Positions 40,105-48,633 of a DNA stretch of 64,000 bases are shown here, in pieces (within the stretch, counting starts at the first letter, position 1; every line of letters begins with the position of its first letter). The notes below the pieces were generated by a model, which did no database searches, had not been told where the DNA came from, and saw only the letters and a program-made list of their open reading frames with translations. Source of the stretch: Bryobacterales bacterium (GTDB lineage: Bacteria; Acidobacteriota; Terriglobia; Bryobacterales; Bryobacteraceae); the NCBI GenBank assembly GCA_016789745.1, contig JAEUQF010000452.1:20385-84384 (forward strand). Reading direction: 5' to 3'. The position numbers and the translations under genes are program-made.

Positions 40105-41322
40105 ATGAACCTGGCGGGAGCAACTCTGCTTCTCACCTTCGCCGCGGCAGCCTCGGCCCAGACCAACGTGGGCGTTACCAAGCCGGAGGCCAGCCTGCCT
40201 TTCAAGCTGACCACCACCGCCACCTTCGGCCTGCCCTGGCGCATCGCCTTCCTGCCCGACGGCCGCATGCTCGTCACCGAAAAGATCGGCCCCATCTGGC
40301 TGGTCTCGGCGCAGGGCGAGAAGATTGCTCCGCTGGCCAATACCCCGCCCGTCTACTGGCAGGGCCAGAACGGCATGCTGGGCATCTATCTCTCGCCCAA
40401 CTACGCCACCGATGAGAGCGTATACATCACCTACATCGAGCCGGGCGACTACGGCGGCGGCCAAGCCCTTGCCAAAGCCAAGCTGAACCTTGGCCGAATC
40501 CCGCGGCTCGACAACTTCGACGTCATCTGGCGCCAGATGCCCCGCGGCAAGGGTGGCCAGGCCGGCGGCCAGATTGCCTTCTCCCCCGATGGCCAGTATA
40601 TCTACATGACCGTCGGCGACCGACAGCGCATGACACCGGCCCAGGATCCCAATCAGCCCGTCGGCAAGATCGTCCGCCTCACGCTGGACGGTAAGCCCGC
40701 CCCCGGCAATCCGAATTACGGCAAGACCGGCGCGGCCACCATCAACCTCATCGATCCGCCCCGCGATACCGAACAGGCCAAAACCGCGAAGGTCGTCAGT
40801 ACCTATACCTTCCCCAACGGTAACCACACGCCGGCCGAAACCTGGGCCAGCGGCTTCCGCGCCCCTTACGGTCTGGCCTTCTCGCCCACCGGCGAACTCT
40901 GGGAAGTTGAACACGGCCCGCGCGGCGGCGACGAGTTGAACCTCATCCAGAAGGGTAAGAACTACGGCTGGCCCGTAGTCTCCTTCGGCATGAACTACAA
41001 CGAAACCCCGATCCCCAGCCACGACTCGCGTCCCGAATTCACTGCGCCCGTGCTCTACTGGGTGCCCGTGGTTGCCCCCGGCAACCTCATGTTCTACCGC
41101 GGCAAGAAGATGTTCCCCCAGTGGGATGGCAATGGCTTCATCAGCGGGCTGGGCACCAAGAGCCTCAACCGCATCATCTTCGATGGCAAGGGCGGCGCCA
41201 AGGCGGCCGAGCGCTGGGACATCGGCAAGCGCATCCGCGACGTCGAACAGGCCCCGGATGGTTCGCTCTGGCTGTTGGAAGATGCCAACCCCGGCGCGCT
41301 CATCCACGTAACTCCCAAGTAG
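40105..41322 (+). CDS. PQQ-dependent sugar dehydrogenase (soluble GDH-B / YliI-like)
   Basis: The 405-residue secreted protein has a signal peptide (MNLAGATLLLTFAAAASAQ) and a six-bladed propeller of the soluble glucose dehydrogenase (aldose sugar dehydrogenase) type. Marks are LPWRIAFLPDGRMLVTEKIGPIWLV, GGQIAFSPDGQYIYMTVGD with the PQQ-binding Arg after GDRQ, SGFRAPYGLAFSPTGELWEVEHGPRGGDELNLI and APDGSLWLLED. It oxidises an aldose using PQQ and calcium in the periplasm. This is unrelated in fold detail to the two larger eight-bladed quinoproteins at 2782-4536 and 6996-8822. The HEAT-repeat gene follows after 10 bases and may be co-transcribed. Confidence 0.9.
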   Translation: MNLAGATLLLTFAAAASAQTNVGVTKPEASLPFKLTTTATFGLPWRIAFLPDGRMLVTEKIGPIWLVSAQGEKIAPLANTPPVYWQGQNGMLGIYLSPNYATDESVYITYIEPGDYGGGQALAKAKLNLGRIPRLDNFDVIWRQMPRGKGGQAGGQIAFSPDGQYIYMTVGDRQRMTPAQDPNQPVGKIVRLTLDGKPAPGNPNYGKTGAATINLIDPPRDTEQAKTAKVVSTYTFPNGNHTPAETWASGFRAPYGLAFSPTGELWEVEHGPRGGDELNLIQKGKNYGWPVVSFGMNYNETPIPSHDSRPEFTAPVLYWVPVVAPGNLMFYRGKKMFPQWDGNGFISGLGTKSLNRIIFDGKGGAKAAERWDIGKRIRDVEQAPDGSLWLLEDANPGALIHVTPK

Positions 41323-41332
41323 GGAGTATCCC

Positions 41333-42188
41333 GTGCATCGCGACCTGGAACTTCTCAACGAACTGGCACCATGGGACTGGCCGGAGCAGACGCCCGAGGT
41401 TCTGCTCCGGATTCTCCGCGACACCGAGAGCCCTCTCGATGACCGCCTCGCAGCCGTCGGCTTTGCAGGTGAAACCACGAGTCATCAACGACGACCTCGC
41501 CACCGAACTGCTTAAGATCATCGACAACCCCACCGAACCCGAAGAACTGCGCGCCGAAGCCGCCATCTTGCTGGGGCCGGCACTGGAGTATCACGAAACC
41601 TCTGACGAGGATGACGACATCGACGAACCGCCGTTGAGCAAGCCGACGGTCGCCAGCATCGGGGAAACCCTCTTCCGCGTCTACCAACAGCAGGACGCGC
41701 CCAAACTGGTGCGCCGCCGCATCCTCGAAGCCTCCGTGCGCTCCCACCAGGATTGGCACGCGGCCGCAGTCACCGAAGCCTATAACAACGGCGACGAAGA
41801 CTGGCGACTCACGGCCGTCTTCTGCATGCAACATGTTCCGGGTTTCGACAAGCAGATCCTCGAAAGCATCGAGAACCGGAACAGCGACATCCGCTGTGAG
41901 GCCGTCGCGGCCGCCGGCCAGTTTAGCATCCGCGCTGCCTGGCCGCGCATCGAAGCCATCCTCAAGGACCGCCGTGCGCCATTGGCCCTGGTGATGGCGG
42001 CCATCGGGGCGGCGGGCTATGTAAATGCCGAGGAGGCCTGCCCCCTGCTTGCCGAACTCACCGACTCGCCCAATGAGCAGATCGCTGAAGCCGCCGAAGA
42101 AGCCTTGATGGAAGTGGATGCCACGCCCTTCGATGACGAGGATGACTTCGACCTCGAAGACGACGAGGACGACGACAAGCCGTTCTAG
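41333..42188 (+). pseudogene. HEAT-repeat protein gene with a one-base frameshift
   Basis: The gene starts with GTG at 41333 behind AGGGAG (41321-41326). The first frame gives HRDLELLNELAPWDWPEQTP and RLAAVGFAGETT, then breaks; the continuing sequence VINDDLATELLKIIDNPTEPEELRAEAAILLGP is in the next frame. One extra base near 41480 (the A after ACG) would join ETT to VINDD in a natural order, which matches the AGDxVVINDEL pattern I know from this family. The rest contains HEAT repeats (VRSHQDWHAAAVTEAYNNGDEDWRLTAVFCMQHV, CEAVAAAGQF, ALVMAAIGAAGYV) and a very acidic tail (DDEDDFDLEDDEDDD). The cause may be mutation, sequencing error or programmed frameshift; no slippery heptamer is seen. It faces the STAND gene with 6 bases between. 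Confidence 0.75.
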
Positions 42189-42194
42189 TCCCCG

Positions 42195-43640
42195 CTAGGC
42201 AGCGCCAAAGTCGAAACCCAACTGATCGCCGTCCACCGGCGCCCATCCCGCGCCGCGATACGGCAGCCCGCGAATCCACGACAGCTCCCAGGAACACTCA
42301 TCCGATACCTGCCACTCGCCCTGCTGGTCGGCCGCCTCGCGCAAAGCCACCAGCAGAGTCGCGGTCTCGGCCAATCGCCCTTGCTGTCGTAGGAAGGCCA
42401 CCGTGTTCCGCGCCAAGCTCAGCGCCAACCGCCAGTCAGCCGCAGCCGCCCAGCGAAACGCCGCCTGCCACTCGCCATCCAACCGCTCCCGGAACGCCGG
42501 CTTCTCCGCCCACTCGGCCGCCGCACGATGCACCCGTTCCACATGGCGGCGCCGCTCCGGCTCCAAATCACCGCCCGCCGCCGCGTTCCGCCGCATCCAA
42601 CCGTTCGTATCATCCAAAGGATCCACCAGCCGCGCCTCCACCAGCCGACGACAGGCACCGGCGGCCTCCTCGGCATCCAGGCCCGCAATCGACGCCGCCA
42701 GTTCCAGCGGAAAACCGTCCGCCCGGCATACGGAAGCCGCCTTCCAGAGCCGCACCTCCCGCGGGTCCTCCGGCATTACCGGCGCCGCCGCCGGCGCGCC
42801 CGCCAATGCCAGCACTGTGGCACCCGCCGGAACATTCCCGGGCGTCCGCGTCGTCACCAACACCGAAGCCCGCCCATGCCGCGCCGGCAACATCACCCCC
42901 TCGGGCAGATCGTCGAACACCAGCAACACCCGGTGCTTGCCGGCACGCTCCAGCAGATCGGCGAACACCTCGTCGGTCTCGCCCGGATAGCTCGCCCCAA
43001 CCTGCTCGGCCAACTGCGCCACAATCGCCGCCAGTGGCCGGTCCCCACAGCGGATCCACAACACATCCCGAAAATGCGCCGCTGCCCGCCGCGCGAACTC
43101 CTGCGCCAGGCTGGTCTTCCCGCCCGCGCCGTGATGCACCAGCGCGACGCTCCCCGGCCCGTCCACCAGCGTCTCCCACAACAGCGCCAGTTCCGCCTCG
43201 CGACCAGCAAACCACGGCAGCCGCGCCGGCACAAACGTTCGCCGGTCCGGCAGTTGGTGCAAGCTGATCACCCATTGGTGAATAGCCCGCAATACCGCTG
43301 CCGAACCGCTCTCCCAGCGGAAACACAGCTTTCGATCCAGAATGCGCGGATAGCCGCAAGGCCTCACCAGCACCGTGCCCACCGGCGGTTCGGCATGGTT
43401 GGCCGCATGATCCAGCAATTCGCCCCAGGCATCCCGGCTTACCTGCTTCGGAACCGAATCCGGCGACAACAGGAGCAGCACCCCGGCCGCCGCCAGCCCG
43501 CCTTCCCACTTCTCGGCCACCGTTCCCGAATCGGTGTCGTCCACAATCACCCGCGCCTCGGCTGCCGCCTCCAGACGCGCCGCGATTGCACTTGCCACCG
43601 CGCGGTCCGCCGGCGAACAACAGAGAAAAACTTCGACCAT
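42195..43640 (-). CDS. TIR-like / NB-ARC STAND ATPase protein (NLR-like)
   Basis: The 481-residue protein starts with a TIR-like domain (residues 1-130): VFLCCSPADRAVASAIAARLE, then VLLLLSPDSV and SRDAWGELLDHA, where E74 matches the catalytic Glu of TIR NADases. An NB-ARC/STAND ATPase follows: GREAELALLWETL (about 146-158), P-loop GAGGKTSL at 171-178, Walker B VLLVFDDLPE near 240, and SVLVTTRTP (sensor). The C-terminal 180 residues are helical with no clear TPR or WD sensor repeat. TIR-NB-ARC proteins in bacteria resemble immune STAND sensors that cleave NAD on activation, but known ones have longer sensors. It is the last gene in a codirectional run (gap 26 bases after the TonB receptor). 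Confidence 0.8.
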   Translation of the reverse strand: MVEVFLCCSPADRAVASAIAARLEAAAEARVIVDDTDSGTVAEKWEGGLAAAGVLLLLSPDSVPKQVSRDAWGELLDHAANHAEPPVGTVLVRPCGYPRILDRKLCFRWESGSAAVLRAIHQWVISLHQLPDRRTFVPARLPWFAGREAELALLWETLVDGPGSVALVHHGAGGKTSLAQEFARRAAAHFRDVLWIRCGDRPLAAIVAQLAEQVGASYPGETDEVFADLLERAGKHRVLLVFDDLPEGVMLPARHGRASVLVTTRTPGNVPAGATVLALAGAPAAAPVMPEDPREVRLWKAASVCRADGFPLELAASIAGLDAEEAAGACRRLVEARLVDPLDDTNGWMRRNAAAGGDLEPERRRHVERVHRAAAEWAEKPAFRERLDGEWQAAFRWAAAADWRLALSLARNTVAFLRQQGRLAETATLLVALREAADQQGEWQVSDECSWELSWIRGLPYRGAGWAPVDGDQLGFDFGAA

Positions 43641-43666
43641 CGTTTCATCTTAGCGGCCAGGATGGC

Positions 43667-45907
43667 CTACCGCGAGAACTCCAGCACCAGGCCCGCCGAG
43701 GGCAGAATCGGGAACATCTGGTCCAGTCCCACGAAGGCCTGCCCGGTGCGCACGTTGTAGCCGTTGAAGGAGTCGAAACGATAGTTGGCGCGGTTGGTCA
43801 CGTTGACAGCCTCGGCGTAGAGCGTGAGTTTCCAGCGGTCGAAGGTGAAGTCCTTGTTGGCTCGCACGTCCACCCTCGCATACGGGTCCAGCCTCGACCC
43901 GTTCCGTTGCCGGGCCAGCATGTACTGGTTGCCGTTGCGGAGCAGAAAGCCGGGAATGGGGAAGCCGCTGCCATAGGTCAACCGCGCGCTGAGGTTGGCC
44001 GTGGGCCGCAGGCGGTAGCCGGCATAGACGTTCGCGGTGTGACGCTGGTCGAAGTCGGCATAGAACGAGCCGGCGACGGCATCGCGCTGGCGGGCGGCGC
44101 CGTAGGCATACGAGACCCAGCCGGTCAGTTTGTTGGCGCTGCGGCGTTGCAGGAACACCTCCACGCCCCGGGCATAGCCGCGCAGCGAGTTGCGGACCGG
44201 CGCATTGACGGGCGGGTTGAAGACGGTGTTGCCGATCAGCCGCGGCTCGAACAGGGAACGGAACAGCAGGTCGCGGTCGGCGCGCTGGTAGGCTTCGACG
44301 CGGAGGCGCGTGCGCTGGTCCAGGCGCTGCTCCAGGCCAGCCGTGACATGCGTGGCGCGTTCGGCCAACAGCGCGCGGTTGCCGAAGACGGAGTAGAGGA
44401 ACAGCGGCTCCGGCCATTGCACGGCCTGCCCCCAACCGGCATCGAATGAGGCGCCGCGCCACAGCCGCAGCCCTGCCGCCGCATAGGGGGAGAGAGCCGA
44501 TTGCGGCACCACGCTATGCCTGTCCAGCCGCGCCCCGCCCGTCAGATGGATGCGGCCGGCGGTCCACTGCTGCTGGAGGTAGGCGCTGGAGACCCGCGGG
44601 CCTCCCCGGTAGTTGTTGAGCGGACGCACGGCGAAGGGGTTGAACTGGTACTGGTTGGTGAAGCCGGCATCGCGCAGGCGGCGCACCGATGCCCCGGCGT
44701 CAAAGGCATGGCGCCCCCGGACCATCGCCGTGAGCCCAGCGTTCCAAACCCACTCGCCATAGTGGCCGCCGGCCAGCGGCAGCAACTCGCGGTTGCGGTT
44801 CTCGAAGCGCTCGCGCATCCAGGCCAGGCGACTGGTGGCCAGCACGCCGGAGCGCGGCGTGTAGCGCCAGTCGGCGGTGAGCAGCGTCGAACGATACTCG
44901 GCTTCCATCACGGCATTAGCGCCCAGGCGGTCGCGATTGCGCGAGCGGTCGCCGCTGGAGTAGCCGTCAATGATGGAGAGCCCGCCGCGGTGTTTCGAGG
45001 TGAAGTCCCAGGTAAGCCGCGCCTGCCCGTCGATGAAGCCGAAGGTCAGCGGGGTGTTGGGGGCGGTGCGGTTGATGATGTATTGGAGGTAGCTCTTGCG
45101 GGTGGACAGGAGCCAGGAGCCGCGGCGTTTGCGGTCGAGCGGGCCTTCGGCGGTGAGCGATGCGTTGGAGGCACTGACGCTGCCGCGAAGCAGGATCTGG
45201 CGGCGGCTGCCTTCCCGCAGGCCGAGGTCGAGGATGCCGGCCGTGCGGTCGCCGAACTTCACCGGCCATGCGGAAGGATAGAGCGACATCTGTTCGAGCA
45301 GATCGCCGTTGAGCAGCGTCAGCGAGCCCGAGGCGCCCTCGCCCTGGATGCTGTGGAATGGCTGGTGGAGCAGCACGCCGTCGAGATACAGACCGAGGCG
45401 GCGGTAGTCGGCGCCTCGGAGGGCAAAGCGCGCGTTGAAGTCATCATTGGACGCGACACCCGGCAACCCCTGCACGGCACGCAGCGGGTCATCGGCCAAC
45501 ACGCTGGCCAGATTGCGGGCTTCGGTTCCCGAGAGGGTGCGTTGGGAGGGGACGTCGGCGCGTTCCAGTTCGAAGGGCCCGGCATCGACGGAGAGTTCTT
45601 CCTTGCGGCGGAGGATCTCGGGTTGGAGAAGGATGTCGAAGTCGAGGGCGGAGCCTGCCTGGAGGGTGAACGGGCGGCGGAGCATGCGATAGCCGACGGT
45701 GGAGACCGTCAGCGTATGCTCACCGGGAGCGATAGCGGGTAGCAGGAAACGCCCTTCGTTGTCGGTGACGGCGCCCCATTCGGTACCCGCCACCTGTACG
45801 GCGACCCGCGAGAGCGCTTCGCCGGTACCCGCATCGCGCACGACGCCGCGCACCTGGGCTGCCGCACTGCTGAGGGCGAGGAGGAACAGCAGCCCGAGGC
45901 GCCACAC
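43667..45907 (-). CDS. TonB-dependent receptor with N-terminal CarboxypepD_reg-like domain
   Basis: The 746-residue outer-membrane protein has a signal peptide (MWRLGLLFLLALSSAAAQ), an N-terminal carboxypeptidase-regulatory-like Ig fold (VRGVVRDAGTGEALSRVAVQVAGTEWGAVTDNEGRFLL), a plug (LADDPLRAVQGLPGVASNDDFNARFALRGADYRRLGLYLDGVLL) and a barrel ending PSAGLVLEFSR. It is about 500 residues shorter than the Oar-like receptor at 19112-22903 and belongs to a different subgroup. The plus strand is G-rich here, unlike the adjoining STAND gene. It is codirectional with YceI and MBL genes upstream. The substrate is unknown. Confidence 0.92.
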   Translation of the reverse strand: MWRLGLLFLLALSSAAAQVRGVVRDAGTGEALSRVAVQVAGTEWGAVTDNEGRFLLPAIAPGEHTLTVSTVGYRMLRRPFTLQAGSALDFDILLQPEILRRKEELSVDAGPFELERADVPSQRTLSGTEARNLASVLADDPLRAVQGLPGVASNDDFNARFALRGADYRRLGLYLDGVLLHQPFHSIQGEGASGSLTLLNGDLLEQMSLYPSAWPVKFGDRTAGILDLGLREGSRRQILLRGSVSASNASLTAEGPLDRKRRGSWLLSTRKSYLQYIINRTAPNTPLTFGFIDGQARLTWDFTSKHRGGLSIIDGYSSGDRSRNRDRLGANAVMEAEYRSTLLTADWRYTPRSGVLATSRLAWMRERFENRNRELLPLAGGHYGEWVWNAGLTAMVRGRHAFDAGASVRRLRDAGFTNQYQFNPFAVRPLNNYRGGPRVSSAYLQQQWTAGRIHLTGGARLDRHSVVPQSALSPYAAAGLRLWRGASFDAGWGQAVQWPEPLFLYSVFGNRALLAERATHVTAGLEQRLDQRTRLRVEAYQRADRDLLFRSLFEPRLIGNTVFNPPVNAPVRNSLRGYARGVEVFLQRRSANKLTGWVSYAYGAARQRDAVAGSFYADFDQRHTANVYAGYRLRPTANLSARLTYGSGFPIPGFLLRNGNQYMLARQRNGSRLDPYARVDVRANKDFTFDRWKLTLYAEAVNVTNRANYRFDSFNGYNVRTGQAFVGLDQMFPILPSAGLVLEFSR

Positions 45908-45912
45908 AGCCG

Positions 45913-46911
45913 TCAGTAGCTCTTCTTGTTGCCGTTACGGGAGTTGGTAACGGTGAACTTGCCGTTCGATTCGGCCTGGAGCATGAGGTAGTGGCCGGCA
46001 TCGGTGCCCTTGGGGTTGGCGATCATGGCTTCGTCGACGTTGCTCTCGGTGCCGCCGGCGGCTGAGTGATGCGTCTGCCACAGGTCCTGCAGGCCAGGGG
46101 TAGACTTGATGATCTTCCAGGCCGGCGGCGCACCGCCCTTCTTTTCGCCGTTGTTCATGATGGCCACCTTGGGGCTGATGGCGTGCACCAGGGCGGCCGG
46201 ACCGCTGGCGTCCATGCCGTGGTGGGTGGTCAGATAAACGTCCACCTTGCCGATGCGGTTTACCGGGCAGACCAGGTCGAGTTCTTTGTTCCAGGTCAGG
46301 TCGCCCAGATCCAGGAACTTGAACTTGCCGAAGGTGATGAGGGTGCCGAGGGAACGGGCGTTCTCCGTGGGATCTTCGGCGCGGCGTTCGGCGCCCTGGC
46401 AGAGCGGGTTGGGGTCGCCCTTGCGGCTGGTGATGTTGCCGTCGGCGGTGAGCACCTCCACCTGAAGTCCCTTGACGGGAATCTTGTCGCCGGGCTTCAC
46501 AACGAGCCGCTTGGTCTTCGCCAGCACCTCCTGGTACATCGCCCACAGCTTGTCGGGATTGGCGCCCTTTTCCTGGTTGGGGCCATGGTCGACGAGAGTG
46601 CCGATGGGCATGCGGTCGGCCAGTTGCTTGATCCCGCCCACGTGGTCGGTGTGATAGTGCGTCGTCAGCACATAGTCGATCTTCTTGATGCCGGCTTTCT
46701 TAGCAGCGGCAACAATGCGCTCGGCATCGCGGCCGTCAAACCCCGGCCAGCCGGTATCGACCAGCAGGGACTCCCCGGCCGGCGACACCAGCAGGGTAGC
46801 CTGGCCGCCTTCCACGTCGACGAAGTAGATATCCAGAGTCTTGGCGGCCCAAACCGGGAGCGCCAGCAGCAATGCGAGAATCAGGCGTTTCACAGTTCTG
46901 GATCGTATCAT
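45913..46911 (-). CDS. exported metallo-beta-lactamase-fold hydrolase (ComEC-like domain)
   Basis: From the ATG at 46911 the protein has 332 residues with a signal peptide (KRLILALLLALPVWA). The MBL metal motif is H85-x-H87-x-D89-H90 in THYHTDHVGG. DVEGGQATLLVSPAGESLLVDTGWPGFDG near the start resembles the ComEC-type hydrolase domain and related secreted MBL proteins. Further ligands are likely in FLDLGDLTW and LTTHHGMD. A longer in-frame extension upstream runs into the YceI gene and is not favoured. It lies 16 bases after YceI and 5 before the TonB gene, so these are probably co-transcribed. The substrate is unknown; phosphodiesters or lactones are possible. Confidence 0.85.
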   Translation of the reverse strand: MIRSRTVKRLILALLLALPVWAAKTLDIYFVDVEGGQATLLVSPAGESLLVDTGWPGFDGRDAERIVAAAKKAGIKKIDYVLTTHYHTDHVGGIKQLADRMPIGTLVDHGPNQEKGANPDKLWAMYQEVLAKTKRLVVKPGDKIPVKGLQVEVLTADGNITSRKGDPNPLCQGAERRAEDPTENARSLGTLITFGKFKFLDLGDLTWNKELDLVCPVNRIGKVDVYLTTHHGMDASGPAALVHAISPKVAIMNNGEKKGGAPPAWKIIKSTPGLQDLWQTHHSAAGGTESNVDEAMIANPKGTDAGHYLMLQAESNGKFTVTNSRNGNKKSY

Positions 46912-46927
46912 GGGCGCGAAGCAAACG

Positions 46928-47518
46928 TCAGCGTTTGGCTTCAACGTGGAACTGCGCCCGCATGTCGTCCTTGGTACCGGCCAGGCCAAAGCCCGCGCTG
47001 GGCGGCTTCAGGCCAAACGAGGTGATCTTCAGGATGGCGTTGCCGTCAATGGTGACCGCACTCTGCGCCAGAGCCGCTTCCAGAACCACCGGGCGCCCAT
47101 TGCCACGGATGGTGAGCGTGCCTTCCACGGTGAACTTGTTATCGCCCTTGGGCGTGATCTTCGAAGACACGAAGCGCATCTCGGGATACTGCTTCACGGC
47201 CAGCATATCCGTGAGCGTGTAGTCGACCACCTTCTTGCGATCGCTGTCCTTGAGCCAGGTGTCGTTGCAGATCACCGCCGCCGAGTCGATCTTCAAATCG
47301 ACTCGCGAGTTCTGGGGCGCGGCCGCGTCGAACAGCAGTTTGCCGTCGAACTTGGGGAACTCGAAATTATGCTTTTTCCCGCGCATGACGCCGGTCTTGT
47401 CGGCTTCGAGGGTAATCTTATTGGGCCCGCCGGAAACTATACGATATTCAACAGTTTCTCCACAGGCCGTTGGGAGAAATCCTAACACCAATAAAGGCAA
47501 TAAAAATTGACGGATCAT
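46928..47518 (-). CDS. YceI-family periplasmic protein
   Basis: The 196-residue protein has a signal peptide (MIRQFLLPLLVLGFLPTACG; a possible lipobox at TAC) and a YceI lipocalin-like beta barrel. Marks are RVDLKIDSAAVICNDTWLKDSDRKKVVDYTLTDMLAVKQYPEMRFVSSKI, KFTVEGTLTIRGNGRPVVLEA and FGLKPPSAGFG. YceI proteins bind isoprenoid or lipid-like molecules; the precise role is uncertain. The ATG at 47518 follows AGGATGGAG and begins a proper signal peptide, unlike the longer reading. It is part of a run with the MBL, TonB and STAND genes. Confidence 0.9.
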   Translation of the reverse strand: MIRQFLLPLLVLGFLPTACGETVEYRIVSGGPNKITLEADKTGVMRGKKHNFEFPKFDGKLLFDAAAPQNSRVDLKIDSAAVICNDTWLKDSDRKKVVDYTLTDMLAVKQYPEMRFVSSKITPKGDNKFTVEGTLTIRGNGRPVVLEAALAQSAVTIDGNAILKITSFGLKPPSAGFGLAGTKDDMRAQFHVEAKR

Positions 47519-47598
47519 TCGACTCCATCCTTGTATAACGGCCGCGCGGTGTTCGGTTCCGCACTTGTTACCTATTATGGGAGCGTTCGGCGCGGTAC

Positions 47599-48561
47599 TC
47601 AAGGGAACAAAGTGAGCTGCGGGTCTCCGGGGTCATCTGGGGGCAGGTAGATGTCGGCGCGACGGGCCAGGCGAAGTTGCTCGCGGATCTTGGAGATGCG
47701 CTCCTGGATGAAGCGCGGATACTGCCCTTTCAGGAAGTCGGCCTTGCCGTAGTGCTTCTCATAGCGGGCCACCAGTTTGGGGTAGCGCTGCTCGAGGAAC
47801 GGGAACCAGACCTGGCGGGAACAGGGTTTGAGGAACAGCGGATTGCCGCCATAGCTGGTGGCTCCGGCTTGTTTGGCGGCGTGGGCGACGGCGAAGAGGC
47901 TGGCGTAGCTGTCATTGAGCAGCGGCAGCACCGGGGAGCTGAACACGCCAACGGCGATTCCGCAGCCGGCCAGGCGGCGCACCGCGTCGATGCGCAGATC
48001 GGGGCGCGGCGCCTTTGGCTCCAGCAGGCGGGCCAGGTCGCGGTCCATGGTGGTGACCGTAAAGGTGACATGCAGCATGTTGCGGCGGGCGATGCGGCTG
48101 AGCAGGTCGGCATCGCGGGCCATCAGGTTGGACTTGCTGATGAGGCTGATCTGGCGCCCGCGGTCTTCGGCCAGGACTTCGAGGATGCGGCGGGTGACCC
48201 GGAAGCGCGACTCGGCCGGCTGATAGCAATCGGTGGCCGTGCCGATGGCGATCATCTCATCGCGAGGGATGGCGGCGAGTTCGCGGCGGAAGGCGGCGGC
48301 GTCGAAGTCCTTGGCGTAGATGCGGTTTTCGAAAGCCTGGGGATCGCGGATCTCCAGGAACTCATGGGTGTAGCGGGCGTAGCAGTATTTGCAGCCGAAC
48401 TCGCAGCCGCGGTAGGGGTTGATGGTCCAGTCGAAGAAGACACGCATGCGGGCCTGGCAGCGGGTGATGAACTTGCGGGTGGGAAGCGGGTGATAGGAGG
48501 TGTGGCGTTTGGCGAGGAGGGTGGGGGCGGCGGCGGCGAGGATGGGGAGGGTGGCCGACAT
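47599..48561 (-). CDS. radical SAM protein of the spore photoproduct lyase-like (Rv2578c-like) group
   Basis: The 320-residue protein has the radical SAM cluster CEFGCKYC (C53, C57, C60), FDWTINPYRGCEFGCKYCYARYTHEF, and GTATDCYQPAE, as in bacterial SplB-like/Rv2578c proteins that begin with a short FxNPYxGC motif. The reaction is unknown. The start at 48561 (MSATLP) is preceded by an A/T-rich stretch rather than an SD site; a longer reading from 48615 is possible. It is divergent from the metallophosphoesterase gene, 72 bases apart at the starts, and 80 bases upstream of the YceI start (same strand). Confidence 0.88.
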   Translation of the reverse strand: MSATLPILAAAAPTLLAKRHTSYHPLPTRKFITRCQARMRVFFDWTINPYRGCEFGCKYCYARYTHEFLEIRDPQAFENRIYAKDFDAAAFRRELAAIPRDEMIAIGTATDCYQPAESRFRVTRRILEVLAEDRGRQISLISKSNLMARDADLLSRIARRNMLHVTFTVTTMDRDLARLLEPKAPRPDLRIDAVRRLAGCGIAVGVFSSPVLPLLNDSYASLFAVAHAAKQAGATSYGGNPLFLKPCSRQVWFPFLEQRYPKLVARYEKHYGKADFLKGQYPRFIQERISKIREQLRLARRADIYLPPDDPGDPQLTLFP

Positions 48562-48621
48562 GCGGATATTTTCGCTTTTATTTCGCTTTTCCGTCAAGCC
48601 CAGAAACCGGCGCACCTCCGC

Positions 48622-48627
48622 TACACT
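48622..48627 (+). promoter_or_regulatory. -10 box placed for a leaderless transcript of the metallophosphoesterase gene
   Basis: TACACT ends 6 bases before the GTG start at 48634, so the predicted transcription start coincides with the start codon. This is the second such case in the window, after TATAAT before the gene at 4561. No -35 hexamer is evident. Confidence 0.4.
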
Positions 48628-48633
48628 AAAAGG

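Noticed and set aside
41440..41500. Programmed +1/-1 recoding in the HEAT-repeat gene
   Set aside because: No slippery heptamer, rare codon run or nearby stop with a stimulatory stem was found at the junction; an ordinary frameshift or sequencing error is simpler.
47677..48633. Plus-strand extension before the metallophosphoesterase
   Set aside because: It is antisense of the radical SAM gene, with Gly/Ala-rich, repeat-like composition and no domain.
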